Shown one piece after another: positions 27,630 to 37,078 of a stretch of 64,000 nucleotides of DNA (the first letter of the stretch is position 1; the number at the start of each line of letters is the position of its first letter). Both the position numbers and the translations under genes were made by a program. The DNA is from Amycolatopsis camponoti (GTDB lineage Bacteria; Actinomycetota; Actinomycetes; Mycobacteriales; Pseudonocardiaceae): positions 1,612,001 through 1,676,000 of the forward strand of contig NZ_CABVGP010000003.1 in assembly GCF_902497555.1 (NCBI RefSeq), in the 5' to 3' direction. The notes under the pieces are model-generated. The model was not told the origin of the DNA. It saw only the letters and a program-made list of their open reading frames with translations, and did not search any database.

Positions 27630-30600
27630 ATGAGCACGCTGCAGTTCAAGAAGTCGCCGCGGCTGGCGGCACCGCGTCCGCCGGGCGGTGAGGTGCACCT
27701 CGAGCCGCCGCCCGAGGTGCCGCGCGTCATCCCCGGCAACATCGTCATGAAGGCGCTTCCGGTCGTCATGATCGTCGCGTCGCTCGGGATGATGGTCTTC
27801 ATGTTCCAGGCCAGCAACCGGAACCCGATGATGATGGCCATGGGCGGCATGATGGTCGTCGGGACGCTCGGGATGATGGCCGGCGGTGGCGGCAAGGGCG
27901 GCGGCGCCAAGCGCGCCGAGATGGACGAAGACCGCAAGGACTACCTGCGCTACCTGGGCCAGATGCGTGACCGCGCCCGCGAGGCGATGGTCGACCAGCG
28001 GGCCGCGCTCGAGTGGGTGCACCCCGACCCGCAGTCGCTGTGGTCGCTGGCCGCCAGCCGCCGCATGTGGGAGCGCCGCCAGAACGACCAGGACTTCCTG
28101 CACCTGCGCGTCGGGCGCAGCTCGCACCGCCTCGCGACGCGGCTGGTCCCGCCGCAGACCGGGCCGGTCGACGAGCTGGAGCCGATCGCCACCCTCGCGC
28201 TGCGCCGGTTCGTGCGCGCGCACTCGATCGTGCCGGACCTGCCCACCCAGATCACCCTGCGTGGGTTCGCCGCGGTGAGCATGCAGGGCGACCGGGCGCT
28301 GACCCGCGGCCTGACCCGCGCGATGCTCGCGCAGATGGTCACCTTCCACAGCCCCGACGACGTCCTGATCGCGGTCGCCACCGCGGGCCGGGCGAAGGAG
28401 GAGTGGGAGTGGGCGAAGTGGCTCCCGCACGCCCAGCACCCGACGCTCGCCGACGGCATCGGCCAGCTGCGGATGATGGCCGGTTCGCTGGCGCAGATCG
28501 AGAACTGGCTCGACGAAGAGCTGCGTGACCGCCAGCGGTTCTCCCGCAACGCCACGCCCGCTCCGGACCAGCCGCACGTCGTGATCATCATCGACGACGC
28601 CGAGGTCACCCGCGAAGAGCAGATCATCCTCGAAGAGGGCCTGGTCGGCGTCACGCTGGTCGACCTGTCGGACTCCATCGGCAACCTCGCCGCACGCCGC
28701 GGCCTGCGGCTGGTCGTGGAAGCCGACCGGCTGGGCGCGCGCAGCGCCGGCGGGGTCGAGTGGTTCGGCCGCCCGGACACCCTCAGCCTGGTCGAGACCG
28801 AGTCGCTGGCCCGCCTGATCTCGCCCTACCGCGTCGGTGGCGCGGCCGGGCAGGACACGAGCGACGAAGAGCCGCTGCTGTCCAACCCGTCGCTGCTGGA
28901 GCTGCTGGGCATCCCGGGTGACCCGATGACGTTCGACGTCCAGCAGGCGTGGCGGCCCCGCCCGATCCGTGACCGCTACCGCGTCCCGTTCGGTGTCGGC
29001 GAGTACGGCCAGCCGGTGGAGCTGGACATCAAGGAAGCCGCCGCCGAAGGCATGGGCCCGCACGGCCTGTGCATCGGCGCGACCGGTTCCGGCAAGTCGG
29101 AGTTCCTGCGGACGCTGGTGCTGGGCATGCTCGCCACGCACTCCTCCAGCACGTTGAACTTCGTGCTGGTCGACTTCAAGGGTGGCGCGACGTTCCTCGG
29201 CCTGGACAAGGCCCCGCACGTCTCGGCGGTCATCACCAACCTCGCCGACGAGGTCACGCTGGTCGACCGGATGAAGGACGCGCTGGCGGGGGAGATGAAC
29301 CGCCGTCAGGAAGCGCTGAAGAACGGCGGTAACTTCAAGAACGTCTGGGAGTACGAGAAAGCCCGCGAGAACGGCGCCGACCTCGACCCGCTGCCCGCGT
29401 TGTTCATCGTCTGTGACGAGTTCTCCGAGCTGCTGGCGGCGAAGCCGGACTTCATCGACCTGTTCGTCGCGATCGGCCGGCTGGGCCGGTCGCTGCAGAT
29501 GCACATGCTGCTCGCCTCCCAGCGCCTCGAAGAGGGCAAGCTGCGCGGCCTGGACTCGCACCTGTCCTACCGGATCGGTCTGAAGACGTTCTCCGCGGCG
29601 GAGTCCCGCGCCGCGATCGGGGTGCCGGACGCGTTCGAGCTGCCCTCGGTCCCCGGTGGCGGCTATCTGAAGTTCGACACCTCGACGCTGGTGCGGTTCA
29701 AGGCTTCCTACGTCTCGGGCCCCTACCGTCCGGCCGGTATCCAGGCCGCCGGGCCGGCGGCGACCGTGGTGCGGGCGGACAAGCGGCCGCAGCTGTTCGT
29801 CCCGGACTTCGTGGAGCTGCCGAAGGAACCGGAGCCGGAGCAGATCGAGGCACCGAAGGAAGTGGTGCAGCAGCAGCCCGAGGAGGCGGTCGAACCTTCC
29901 GAGCTGGACGTCATCGTGTCGCGGCTGATCGGGCAGGGCCCGCCCGCGCACGAGGTGTGGCTGCCGCCGTTGAAGGACCCCAACTCCCTCGACACGTTGC
30001 TGCCCAACCTGAACCCGACCGACGACCGCGGGCTGTCCCCGGTCGGCTTCTTCGGCAACGGCCGGCTGCAGGTGCCGCTGGGCATCATCGACCGGCCGTA
30101 CGAGCAGCGGCGTGACCCGCTGTGGGCGGACTTCTCCGGTGCGTCGGGCCACGGTGTGATCGTCGGTGGGCCGCAGTCGGGGAAGTCGACGATGCTGCGG
30201 ACGCTGATCATGTCGATGGCGTTGACCCACACCCCGGAAGAGGCCCAGTTCTACTGCCTCGACCTCGGTGGCGGCACCCTGGCCGGCCTCGCGGACCTGC
30301 CGCACGTGGGTGGGGTCGCGGTGGCGCGGCGGGAGCCGGACAAGGCGCGCCGGATCGTGGCCGAGCTGACCACCCTGCTGACCGAGCGGGAGGGCCGGTT
30401 CGGGGCGATGGGCATCGACTCGATGACCGAGTTCCGCAACCGCAAGCGCCGCGGGGAGATCCGGGCGGATCAGGACCCGTTCGGCGACGCGTTCCTCATC
30501 GTCGACAACTGGCGGGCTCTGCGGGACGACTTCGAGGAGCTGGAAACCACGATCACCCGGCTGGCGACGCAGGGTCTGTCCTACGGCGTGCACGTGGTGA

Positions 30601-31643
30601 TCGCGGCGAACCGGTGGGCCGACATCCGTCCGGCGATCAAGGACATGATCGGGACCCGGTTCGAGCTGCGGCTGGGTGACCCGACCGAGTCCGACATCGA
30701 CCGGCGGGTCGCGGTGAACATCCCGGCTGGGCGCCCGGGCCGCGGCCTGACCCGCGAAAAGCTGCACATGCTGGGTGGCCTGCCCCGCATCGACGGGTCG
30801 AGTGACCCGGAGACGATCGCGGCCGGCGTGGCCGACGCGGTGGCGAAGATCAAGGGTGCGTGGCGTGGCCGGGTCGCGCCGCAGGTCCGGCTGCTGCCGG
30901 AGATGATCACCTACGACGAGGTGCTCAAGCTCGACCAGCACCGGGATTCCAAGCTGATCCCGATCGGGGTCAACGAAGAGGACCTGCAGCCGATCTACCT
31001 GGACTTCAACGCCGAGCCGCACTTCTACGCGTTCGCGGACGGCGAGTCGGGGAAGACGAACTTGCTGCGTCAGATCGCCCGCGGTATCTCCGAGCGGTTC
31101 ACCTCGAAGGAAGCGCTGATCCTGCTGGTCGACTACCGGCGCTCGATGCTCGGGTTCGTGCAGGGTGATTCGCTGCTGGGGTATGCGGTGTCGGCGGCGC
31201 AGCTGGAGAGCATGGTCGGCGACGTCTTCAACTCGATGACCCGGCGGCTGCCGGGGCCGGACGTCACGCAGGAGCAGTTGAAGACGCGGTCGTGGTGGAA
31301 GGGCCCGGAGCTGTTCATCCTGGTCGACGACTACGACCTGGTGGCGACGTCGACGAACAACCCGCTGCGGAAGATCTCCGACTTCCTGCCGCAGGCCAAG
31401 GACGTCGGCCTGCACCTGATCGTGGTCCGCCGCACCGGTGGTGCGAGCAAGTCGATGTACGACCCGATCATCGGCAAGCTCAAGGAGATCGCGGCGCCTG
31501 GCCTGGTCATGAACGGTTCTCGCGACGAAGGTGCGCTGGTCGGCAACATCAAGCCGAGCGCGATGCCGCCGGGCCGGGGCAACCTGCTGACCCGCAAGTC
31601 CGGCAAGCAGCTGATCCAGGTGTCGTGGATCCAGCCCGACTGA
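27630..31643 (+). CDS. eccC: Type VII secretion ATPase EccC, single-chain form
   Basis: A 1337-residue FtsK/SpoIIIE-type ATPase that recognises and drives T7SS substrates. I chose ATG 27630 (MSTLQFKKSPRLAAPRPPGG) with GAGGGGTCC upstream. Two membrane helices lie near residues 40-88. ATPase 1 has GATGSGKSE near residue 484 and LFIVCDEFSELL near 590. ATPase 2 has GGPQSGKST near 842 and FLIVDNW near 955. ATPase 3 has ADGESGKTN near 1132 and FILVDDYDLV near 1227. All three domains are in one chain, unlike ESX-1, where EccCa and EccCb are split. Confidence 0.97.
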   Translation: MSTLQFKKSPRLAAPRPPGGEVHLEPPPEVPRVIPGNIVMKALPVVMIVASLGMMVFMFQASNRNPMMMAMGGMMVVGTLGMMAGGGGKGGGAKRAEMDEDRKDYLRYLGQMRDRAREAMVDQRAALEWVHPDPQSLWSLAASRRMWERRQNDQDFLHLRVGRSSHRLATRLVPPQTGPVDELEPIATLALRRFVRAHSIVPDLPTQITLRGFAAVSMQGDRALTRGLTRAMLAQMVTFHSPDDVLIAVATAGRAKEEWEWAKWLPHAQHPTLADGIGQLRMMAGSLAQIENWLDEELRDRQRFSRNATPAPDQPHVVIIIDDAEVTREEQIILEEGLVGVTLVDLSDSIGNLAARRGLRLVVEADRLGARSAGGVEWFGRPDTLSLVETESLARLISPYRVGGAAGQDTSDEEPLLSNPSLLELLGIPGDPMTFDVQQAWRPRPIRDRYRVPFGVGEYGQPVELDIKEAAAEGMGPHGLCIGATGSGKSEFLRTLVLGMLATHSSSTLNFVLVDFKGGATFLGLDKAPHVSAVITNLADEVTLVDRMKDALAGEMNRRQEALKNGGNFKNVWEYEKARENGADLDPLPALFIVCDEFSELLAAKPDFIDLFVAIGRLGRSLQMHMLLASQRLEEGKLRGLDSHLSYRIGLKTFSAAESRAAIGVPDAFELPSVPGGGYLKFDTSTLVRFKASYVSGPYRPAGIQAAGPAATVVRADKRPQLFVPDFVELPKEPEPEQIEAPKEVVQQQPEEAVEPSELDVIVSRLIGQGPPAHEVWLPPLKDPNSLDTLLPNLNPTDDRGLSPVGFFGNGRLQVPLGIIDRPYEQRRDPLWADFSGASGHGVIVGGPQSGKSTMLRTLIMSMALTHTPEEAQFYCLDLGGGTLAGLADLPHVGGVAVARREPDKARRIVAELTTLLTEREGRFGAMGIDSMTEFRNRKRRGEIRADQDPFGDAFLIVDNWRALRDDFEELETTITRLATQGLSYGVHVVIAANRWADIRPAIKDMIGTRFELRLGDPTESDIDRRVAVNIPAGRPGRGLTREKLHMLGGLPRIDGSSDPETIAAGVADAVAKIKGAWRGRVAPQVRLLPEMITYDEVLKLDQHRDSKLIPIGVNEEDLQPIYLDFNAEPHFYAFADGESGKTNLLRQIARGISERFTSKEALILLVDYRRSMLGFVQGDSLLGYAVSAAQLESMVGDVFNSMTRRLPGPDVTQEQLKTRSWWKGPELFILVDDYDLVATSTNNPLRKISDFLPQAKDVGLHLIVVRRTGGASKSMYDPIIGKLKEIAAPGLVMNGSRDEGALVGNIKPSAMPPGRGNLLTRKSGKQLIQVSWIQPD

Positions 31644-31746
31644 GCACGGCGGCCAGGCGCGTCCGGCGACGGGGTAGGTTCCTCCTCGAGGGCGCGCCCC
31701 GTCGGCCGGGCGCGGGGGATCGCGACAAGTACTGCGGGAGCTGCTG

Positions 31747-33753
31747 GTGACGGTCCGGGTTGCGGTGGACTTCGGGACGTCGAGCACCTGCGTCGTCGCC
31801 TCGGTGAACGGGCGCGATCCGCAGGTCGTGGTGATCGACGGCCAGCCGCTGATGTCCTCGGCGGTGTTCGCGGCGGCGGACGGCACGCTGTTCGTCGGCC
31901 AGGAGGCCGAGCGGCAGGCGGCCGTCGACCCGGCGCGCTACGAGCCGAACCCGAAGCGCCGGATCGACGAAGGCGAGCTGCTGCTCGGGGACAGCGTCCT
32001 GCGCGTCACCGACGTCGTGCACGCCGTGCTGGGTCGCGCGGTCGCCGAGGCGCGCCGCCTCGCCGGCGAAGCCGAGGTCGATCTCCTGGTGCTGACCCAC
32101 CCCGCGGACTGGGGTGCCATCCGCACCCGGCTGCTGCGGCAGGCGGCCGGCGGGCTGGCGCGCGAGGTCGCGCTGGTGCCCGAGCCGGTCGCGGCGGCGG
32201 TCTACCACGCGGCGACGTTCGCGCCGCAGGACGTGACGAACGACCGCACCGTCGAGTTCAGCGGCCGTCCCGGCGACGCGCTGGCGGTGCTGGACCTCGG
32301 TGGCGGCACGGTCGACGTCAGCGTGGTGCGGCGGCTGCCCCCGGACACCGCGCGCGACCGCGCCGGCCGTCCGCAGCGCGGCGGCTTCCAGGTGCTGGCC
32401 ACCCGGGGAGATCCGGCCTTCGGCGGCGCGGACATCGACCAGGCGTTACTGGAGCACGTCGGCTCGCTCGTGGCCGGCGCCGACCAGGACGCGTGGCGCC
32501 AGCTCGTCGAAGGGCGCGAGCTGGTCGACCGGCGCCGGCGCCGCGTGCTGCGCCAAGACGTGCGCGGAGCCAAGGAAACGCTGTCGCGGCACGCCTACAC
32601 CGACGTGCCGATGCCGCCGCCGTTCGCCGACGCGCACGTGACGCGCGAAGACCTGGAGCGGCTCATCACCGCGCCGCTGGGGCGCGCGGTGGAGCTGACG
32701 GTCGCGGCGATCGGCGACGCCGGCTTGCGGCCGAAGCAGCTCACGGCGATCTTCCTGGTCGGCGGGTCGAGCCGGATCCCGATGATCTCGCGGCTGGTGC
32801 ACGAACGCACCGGCGTCGTGCCGACGAGCCTCGACCAGCCCGAGACGGTGGTCGCGCGCGGTGCGCTGCGCGCGGTGCTGGTGGACCCGGACCGCACGGG
32901 CGCGCTGCCCGGCGAAGCGATGGCCCGGCTGGGAGCCGTGCCGGGCGGCGCCCTCAGCCCCGGGGCGCAGCGCACCGAGGTCGTCCGCCCCGGCGACGTC
33001 GCACCGCGCCCCGGTGACGCGGGCCAGCGTCCGGCACCGCCGCGCACGCCGGTCCCGCCCGCCAACGGGTTCCCGAACCGCGCCGCCCCGCCGCCGTCAC
33101 CGCCACACGGGCAGCCGGTGGCCCGGCCGCCGTGGGCGCCGCCCCCCGGCCCGCCCGGCAACCGCCCCGGCGGGGCCACCGCGGCGTCGGAGAAGATGCG
33201 GAGCCGGGGCAGGCTCTTCGGCCTCGTCGTGGGTGCCGTGGTCGTCGTGGCCGCGCTCGTCGTCGCCGGGATCGTCGTGTTCGGCGACCCCGGCGGCCAA
33301 GCCGAGACCGGCCGGACGCTCTCGCAGTACGACTTCAAGTTCGTCGCGCCCGAGGACTGGGTGCAGACCGACGACCGGGTCGCCGACCGGCAGGTCGTCA
33401 TCCACCCCCAGGAGTCCCGGGACGGCAACGACCTGCTGGTCGCGCAGGAGTTCGTGATGGACTACGACGCGACGGCGGACCCGCAGAAGCTGGTGGACTA
33501 CATCAAGGGCGGCGTGGACGAGCACCCCGAGTACTACAGTTCGTTCAACCCGGCACTGTCGTACGCGGGCAAGACCGTGATCGGCTACCACGAGATCAAG
33601 AAGGACCGGCCCGACCTCCAGGTCGACTGGTACGTCGTGGCCAAGGGCCGGATCCGGGTCCACGTCGGCTGCCAGTACGCCACGGCGCAGCTGCGCGACC
33701 GGGTCGCCGCCGCCTGCACGCAGGCCGTGCGGACGGTCGAGATCCTCAACTGA
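31747..33753 (+). CDS. Hsp70-like ATPase fused to a T7SS-associated extracytoplasmic domain
   Basis: A 668-residue protein. Residues 1 to ~375 are an actin/Hsp70-type ATPase with phosphate loops VDFGTSSTCV and LDLGGGTVDV and the adenosine motif FLVGGSSRIPMI. A Pro-rich linker leads to one membrane helix near residues 494-517. The outer part has GYHEIKKDRPDLQVDWYVV and ends with QAVRTVEILN. The outer domain resembles that of the Rv3446c family of T7SS-associated proteins, the gene at this place in M. tuberculosis ESX-4. It may couple cytoplasmic ATP binding to the translocon. The start is GTG. Confidence 0.85.
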   Translation: MTVRVAVDFGTSSTCVVASVNGRDPQVVVIDGQPLMSSAVFAAADGTLFVGQEAERQAAVDPARYEPNPKRRIDEGELLLGDSVLRVTDVVHAVLGRAVAEARRLAGEAEVDLLVLTHPADWGAIRTRLLRQAAGGLAREVALVPEPVAAAVYHAATFAPQDVTNDRTVEFSGRPGDALAVLDLGGGTVDVSVVRRLPPDTARDRAGRPQRGGFQVLATRGDPAFGGADIDQALLEHVGSLVAGADQDAWRQLVEGRELVDRRRRRVLRQDVRGAKETLSRHAYTDVPMPPPFADAHVTREDLERLITAPLGRAVELTVAAIGDAGLRPKQLTAIFLVGGSSRIPMISRLVHERTGVVPTSLDQPETVVARGALRAVLVDPDRTGALPGEAMARLGAVPGGALSPGAQRTEVVRPGDVAPRPGDAGQRPAPPRTPVPPANGFPNRAAPPPSPPHGQPVARPPWAPPPGPPGNRPGGATAASEKMRSRGRLFGLVVGAVVVVAALVVAGIVVFGDPGGQAETGRTLSQYDFKFVAPEDWVQTDDRVADRQVVIHPQESRDGNDLLVAQEFVMDYDATADPQKLVDYIKGGVDEHPEYYSSFNPALSYAGKTVIGYHEIKKDRPDLQVDWYVVAKGRIRVHVGCQYATAQLRDRVAAACTQAVRTVEILN

Positions 33754-33769
33754 GAGAGCAGGGCCCGCG

Positions 33770-34126
33770 GTGCCGTCCGAAGAGTTCGAAAGCGCCGCGT
33801 CGGCCTTCCGGCGCACCGGCGAAGACGCGGTGACGCACGCCCGGCGCGTCACCGGGAACGCGAAGGCGCGCAGCCGGCGCCACCACAGCGAAAACGTCGA
33901 ACTGCTGAAGCGCGGTGGCCGCGGCACGAAGTCCGGCGACCCGACCCCCGGAACGCTGCGCGCCGCCGCCGAACGGTTCCGCCGCGCCCGCGGGCTGCCG
34001 GCCGTGGCGGTTCCGGATCCGGCCGATTCGGTTCCTTCGCGTTCGCAATCCTCCGCTCGTGCCCCTCGAACGGGTGACGAGGACGAAGACTTTTCCCAGA
34101 TGCGAATCATGAATCGCGACGCCTGA
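33770..34126 (+). CDS. Hypothetical small basic protein in the T7SS locus
   Basis: A 118-residue protein of unknown family, 16 bases after the Hsp70-like fusion gene. The first half is Arg/Lys/His-rich and helical (THARRVTGNAKARSRRHHSE), the second is Ser/Pro/Ala-rich, and it ends with the acidic stretch DEDEDFSQMRIMNRDA. The tail resembles that of the 152-residue protein at 45.4 kb. No membrane segment or signal peptide is visible. Its position suggests a T7SS accessory or chaperone. Confidence 0.6.
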   Translation: MPSEEFESAASAFRRTGEDAVTHARRVTGNAKARSRRHHSENVELLKRGGRGTKSGDPTPGTLRAAAERFRRARGLPAVAVPDPADSVPSRSQSSARAPRTGDEDEDFSQMRIMNRDA

Positions 34127-34380
34127 GTACCGGCCGGTGATCGCTGTGCGTGTGCTAACCACGCTGGTGGAGAACATATTTCCGGGTGACGCGTCGCCGT
34201 CCCGGGTCGCTCGCGGAATACGCGCGGCGATCGGTTCCCGGTGCGAGCGTTCACGCAAGCAACTACTTGCGGGCAAAGCACGACAAGGGGGAACCGGACG
34301 TGGCAATGTCTGCGTCGTAGGGCCGTACAAACGAGCAAGAGCGGTACGGACAACATCACTCTTCTGAAGGGGGTACCGGT

Positions 34381-34707
34381 ATGAGCGCCGGAGCCGGATT
34401 CCAGGGAACAGTTCAGCAGTTCACCGAGGCCGAAGGCCGCGTCACCGAGGTGCGCGCGGGCATGGACAGCAACCTCGTGACCCTTCGCGACCGCATCGAG
34501 GCCACCCGCGCCGGCTGGCAGGGTGACGCCCAGAAGGCGTTCGACAACGTCATGCGGCGGTTCGACGACGACGCCCGTCAGATGAACCAGGCCCTGCAGC
34601 GCATCGGTGACCTCCTCCGCGAGGCGGGCTCGAAGTACGAGCGTTCCGAGCAGCAGCAGCAGGAGATCCTGTCGGCCGTCAACAAGGGCTTCGACGCGCT
34701 CGGCTGA
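34381..34707 (+). CDS. WXG100-family secreted protein (EsxU position)
   Basis: A 108-residue helical-hairpin protein. The turn AGWQGDAQKAFDNVMRRF holds the WxG motif. The C-terminal secretion signal YxxxE is present as YERSE near residue 86. WXG100 proteins are exported as dimers by EccC. It forms a pair with the next gene and, by gene order, corresponds to M. tuberculosis esxU. A 254-base gap precedes it; the ribosome binding site GAAGGGGGT is strong, suggesting high expression from its own promoter. Confidence 0.9.
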   Translation: MSAGAGFQGTVQQFTEAEGRVTEVRAGMDSNLVTLRDRIEATRAGWQGDAQKAFDNVMRRFDDDARQMNQALQRIGDLLREAGSKYERSEQQQQEILSAVNKGFDALG

Positions 34708-34768
34708 GCTTCACCCCTGAACTTCCTTTCCACCCACCAAAACTTTCATCGCACAGAAGGAGCACATC

Positions 34769-35062
34769 ATGCCTGATGGCGCCGGCATTGTCGTCAATTA
34801 CGCCACCATCCACGCGGCCGCCGAGGACTGCCAGAGCACCGGTGGCGAGCTCCAGCAGGCGTTCGACCGCCTGAAGGACGACCTCAAGCCGCTGGTCACC
34901 ACCTGGACCGGTTCCGCCAAGGAGCAGTACGACCAGGCCCAGCGCACCTGGGACCAGAAGTTCGAGGACCTGAAGCAGGTTCTGGCGCAGATCGCCGCCG
35001 CCCTGCCGCAGATCGCCGACGGCTACCAGTCGACGGACAACGCCGTCGAAGGCCTGTTCTGA
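34769..35062 (+). CDS. WXG100-family secreted protein (EsxT position)
   Basis: A 97-residue WXG100 protein. The turn TTWTGSAKEQYDQAQRTW has the WxG motif. The C-terminal signal is YQSTD (YxxxD). It follows its partner after 61 bases with AGAAGGAG upstream and is ended by a strong terminator. By position it matches M. tuberculosis esxT, next to rplM. The two Esx proteins probably form a heterodimeric substrate of this T7SS. Confidence 0.9.
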   Translation: MPDGAGIVVNYATIHAAAEDCQSTGGELQQAFDRLKDDLKPLVTTWTGSAKEQYDQAQRTWDQKFEDLKQVLAQIAAALPQIADGYQSTDNAVEGLF

Positions 35063-35081
35063 GCCGGTAGTCCCGGAAACC

Positions 35082-35116
35082 ACGGCGGGCCCGCACTCCG
35101 GTGCGGGGCCCGCCGT
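35082..35116 (+). terminator. Rho-independent-type terminator after the Esx pair
   Basis: CGGCGGGCCCGCAC and GTGCGGGGCCCGCCG form a ~14-bp stem with one bulged base and a four-base loop, followed by TTTTCGTTCG. It lies 20 bases after the second WXG100 stop and separates it from the convergent DUF4333-like gene. Confidence 0.85.
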
Positions 35117-35169
35117 TTTCGTTCGTGCCAGAACCGTTTGGGTCGGAACCGTTGTGCGGCAAGGGAAAC

Positions 35170-35883
35170 TCAGTGCGGCGCGCCGACCTCGTACTCGGGC
35201 CGGTCGTTGAGCACCCGCACCGTCACCTTCTTGTCCTGGCCGCCGATCTTCACCGTGCAGTCGAACGTCGTGCCGTTCTCGGCGGCTTCGTTCGCCGGGC
35301 ACTGCGCGTTCTTCACGTCCGGCTCGCCGTAGCTCTCGTTGAGGACCTTGACCACACCGTCCTCAAGGGACTGTTGCTCGAGCACGTTCCCGCGGAACGC
35401 GCCCAGCTGCCACGCGGCCCCGCCGCCGAGGACGAGCACCAGCACGGCGGCGCCGGCGATCAGCAGCGGCTTCTTCGACTTCGGCTTCTTCGCCGGTTCC
35501 GGGGAGAACGCCCCGAGACCGCCGTACTGCGACGGCTGGAACCCGCCGCCGTACTGCTGCTGGGAAGGCGGCGCCGGCCACCCGCCGCCGGGCGTGCCCG
35601 GCTGCTGAGGCGCCGGCTGCGACGGCGGCTGCCACGGACCGGGGTTCGGCTGCCCCGGCTGCCACGGCCCGGAGAACGACCCGCTCGGGCCGGGCTGCTG
35701 CTGCGCGGGGTTCCACTGGCCGGTGTAGGAACCGGACGCCGTGCCCGGGTCGGCGTTCTGCTGCCACTGGCCGGCGTGCGGGCCGGTCGCCTGGTGCTCC
35801 GGCTGCCACCCGGACGGGGCGCCGGGCGGGTTCGCCGTCGGCTGCCACCACTGCGGCTGCTGCGGGTCGGGCGGCTGGGTCAT
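35170..35883 (-). CDS. Membrane-anchored protein with DUF4333-like domain
   Basis: A 237-residue protein. Residues 1-140 are Gln/Pro/Trp/Gly-rich and disordered, with repeated QPG and GPW segments. A basic patch KKPKSKKP precedes one membrane helix (LLIAGAAVLVLVLGGGAAWQ). The outer domain, about 75 residues, has two cysteines spaced as in DUF4333 proteins (VKNAQCPANEAAENGTTFDC). DUF4333 domains occur in many actinobacterial envelope proteins; their role is unknown. It follows a lipoprotein gene 28 bases upstream on the same strand. Confidence 0.8.
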   Translation of the reverse strand: MTQPPDPQQPQWWQPTANPPGAPSGWQPEHQATGPHAGQWQQNADPGTASGSYTGQWNPAQQQPGPSGSFSGPWQPGQPNPGPWQPPSQPAPQQPGTPGGGWPAPPSQQQYGGGFQPSQYGGLGAFSPEPAKKPKSKKPLLIAGAAVLVLVLGGGAAWQLGAFRGNVLEQQSLEDGVVKVLNESYGEPDVKNAQCPANEAAENGTTFDCTVKIGGQDKKVTVRVLNDRPEYEVGAPH

Positions 35884-35911
35884 CGGTGCTCACCTCGGGT
35901 CGTGGCGGTGG

Positions 35912-36805
35912 TCACTGGCCCTGCGCTTCGCCGAGCCGGCGGTAGAAGTCGTCCATGGCCGCCCGGTCGGGCAGCACGGTGATCTGCGCCGCGTCCGGCA
36001 GCTTGGGCATGTCCTGCAGGCTGGCCTTGCCGGTGAACCGGAAGTCGTACTTGAGCTCCACCTGGTGGCCGTCGCCGGAGAACTTGGCGTCCATCACGAA
36101 CGAGACCAGGCTGCCGTCCGGGTTCAGCGTGATCGTGGTCGGCACCATGGCCTTGTTCAGCTCCGGCCCGACCTGGCTCGTGATGCTGGGCGGCAGGATC
36201 TCGACCTTGTTCTTGACGAAGATCTCGAACGGCACGGTGACCGTCAGCGCGGTCTTGCCGTCGCCGAGGCTCTTGGCCCCGCGGACCGCGCGCTTGTCGG
36301 CCTTGTAGGCGTCGACGGTCGAGTCCGCCATCCGGCACGGGGTCAGCACCCCGCCCCAGGCGCACGGCAGGATCAGGCCCGCCTCGGGCTTGGGCATCGA
36401 CACCCACGCCGTCGGCGAGACGCCCTTCTGGACGTACATCGGGCCGAGGTAGGTGTATTCGACGGCGCCGTCGGCCGGCGTGTACGTGTCGATGATCTCG
36501 TCGGGGTTCTTCTGCGACCGGTGCCGCACCGCCCGGCTCTCCGGGCTGCCGGTGCGGGCCGACGTCACGGTGCTGTGGATCCACTTGTCGTCGAACTTGA
36601 AGTAGGCGACCAGCGAGTTGGTGACGTCGCGCGTGTCGGTGATGGCGTCCCCGAGCTTGCCGATGACCTGCTCGAACTTGCCGCCGACGTAGTCCGCCGC
36701 GTCGTCGCCCTTCGGCAGCGCGGTGCCCGCCTTGGCCGTGCCGCAGGCGCTCACGAGGGCCAGGACGGCAGCCAGGACGAAGATCGCCGTCGGTCGTTTC
36801 CTCAT
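35912..36805 (-). CDS. Predicted lipoprotein
   Basis: A 297-residue secreted protein. The N-terminus MRKRPTAIFVLAAVLALVSAC is a lipoprotein signal with lipobox LVSAC, predicting cysteine 21 as the lipid-modified residue. The rest is a single soluble domain without recognised motifs. The segment VELKYDFRFTGKASLQDMPK and the alternating strands suggest a beta-rich fold like LppX/LprG-type lipoproteins, but I cannot confirm this. It lies upstream of the DUF4333-like gene in a likely two-gene operon, divergent from rplM. Confidence 0.8.
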   Translation of the reverse strand: MRKRPTAIFVLAAVLALVSACGTAKAGTALPKGDDAADYVGGKFEQVIGKLGDAITDTRDVTNSLVAYFKFDDKWIHSTVTSARTGSPESRAVRHRSQKNPDEIIDTYTPADGAVEYTYLGPMYVQKGVSPTAWVSMPKPEAGLILPCAWGGVLTPCRMADSTVDAYKADKRAVRGAKSLGDGKTALTVTVPFEIFVKNKVEILPPSITSQVGPELNKAMVPTTITLNPDGSLVSFVMDAKFSGDGHQVELKYDFRFTGKASLQDMPKLPDAAQITVLPDRAAMDDFYRRLGEAQGQ

Positions 36806-37078
36806 CGCGTCCCCCGCTCGACTGTGCTCCCGGTGCCGGGCGCCCGGATCGTCTCATCCTCGCGTGTCGGGGCGTCGGGTGCGGGCACTTCGGCGGGAAA
36901 ACCGGGTAGAGTCCGGCTGCGCCCGGGCCGGTCGGAGCCTGTACGGCCGTGCCAACCCACCCCGCTGCACGGCGGCGGTGGACGTGCGGGTATCTTCATA
37001 TGTCGTTGTGCGTTGCGGCGCATCAGCGCGCTAGGCCCGCACAGAACCCACACGCAATGTTGACGACGAGGTAGACCC
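36806..37078. promoter_or_regulatory. Divergent lipoprotein/rplM upstream region
   Basis: A 273-base gap between the lipoprotein start (-) and rplM (+). Promoters for both must lie here. I see no clear -35/-10 pair; TATCTT near 36991 and TAGGCC near 37032 are weak candidates. GACGAGGT before the TTG of rplM is the ribosome binding site. Confidence 0.35.

Noticed and set aside
25959..31886. A 1975-codon open frame antisense to eccC, continuous with eccD on the minus strand
   Set aside because: Only the first ~464 codons (from GTG 27353) match EccD. The rest is the antisense of the FtsK/SpoIIIE ATPase, kept open by GC-rich codon bias.
34137..34367. A 76-codon frame before the WXG100 pair
   Set aside because: Third-position GC is not gene-like, there is no ribosome binding site, and the region is better explained as promoter and leader for the Esx genes.
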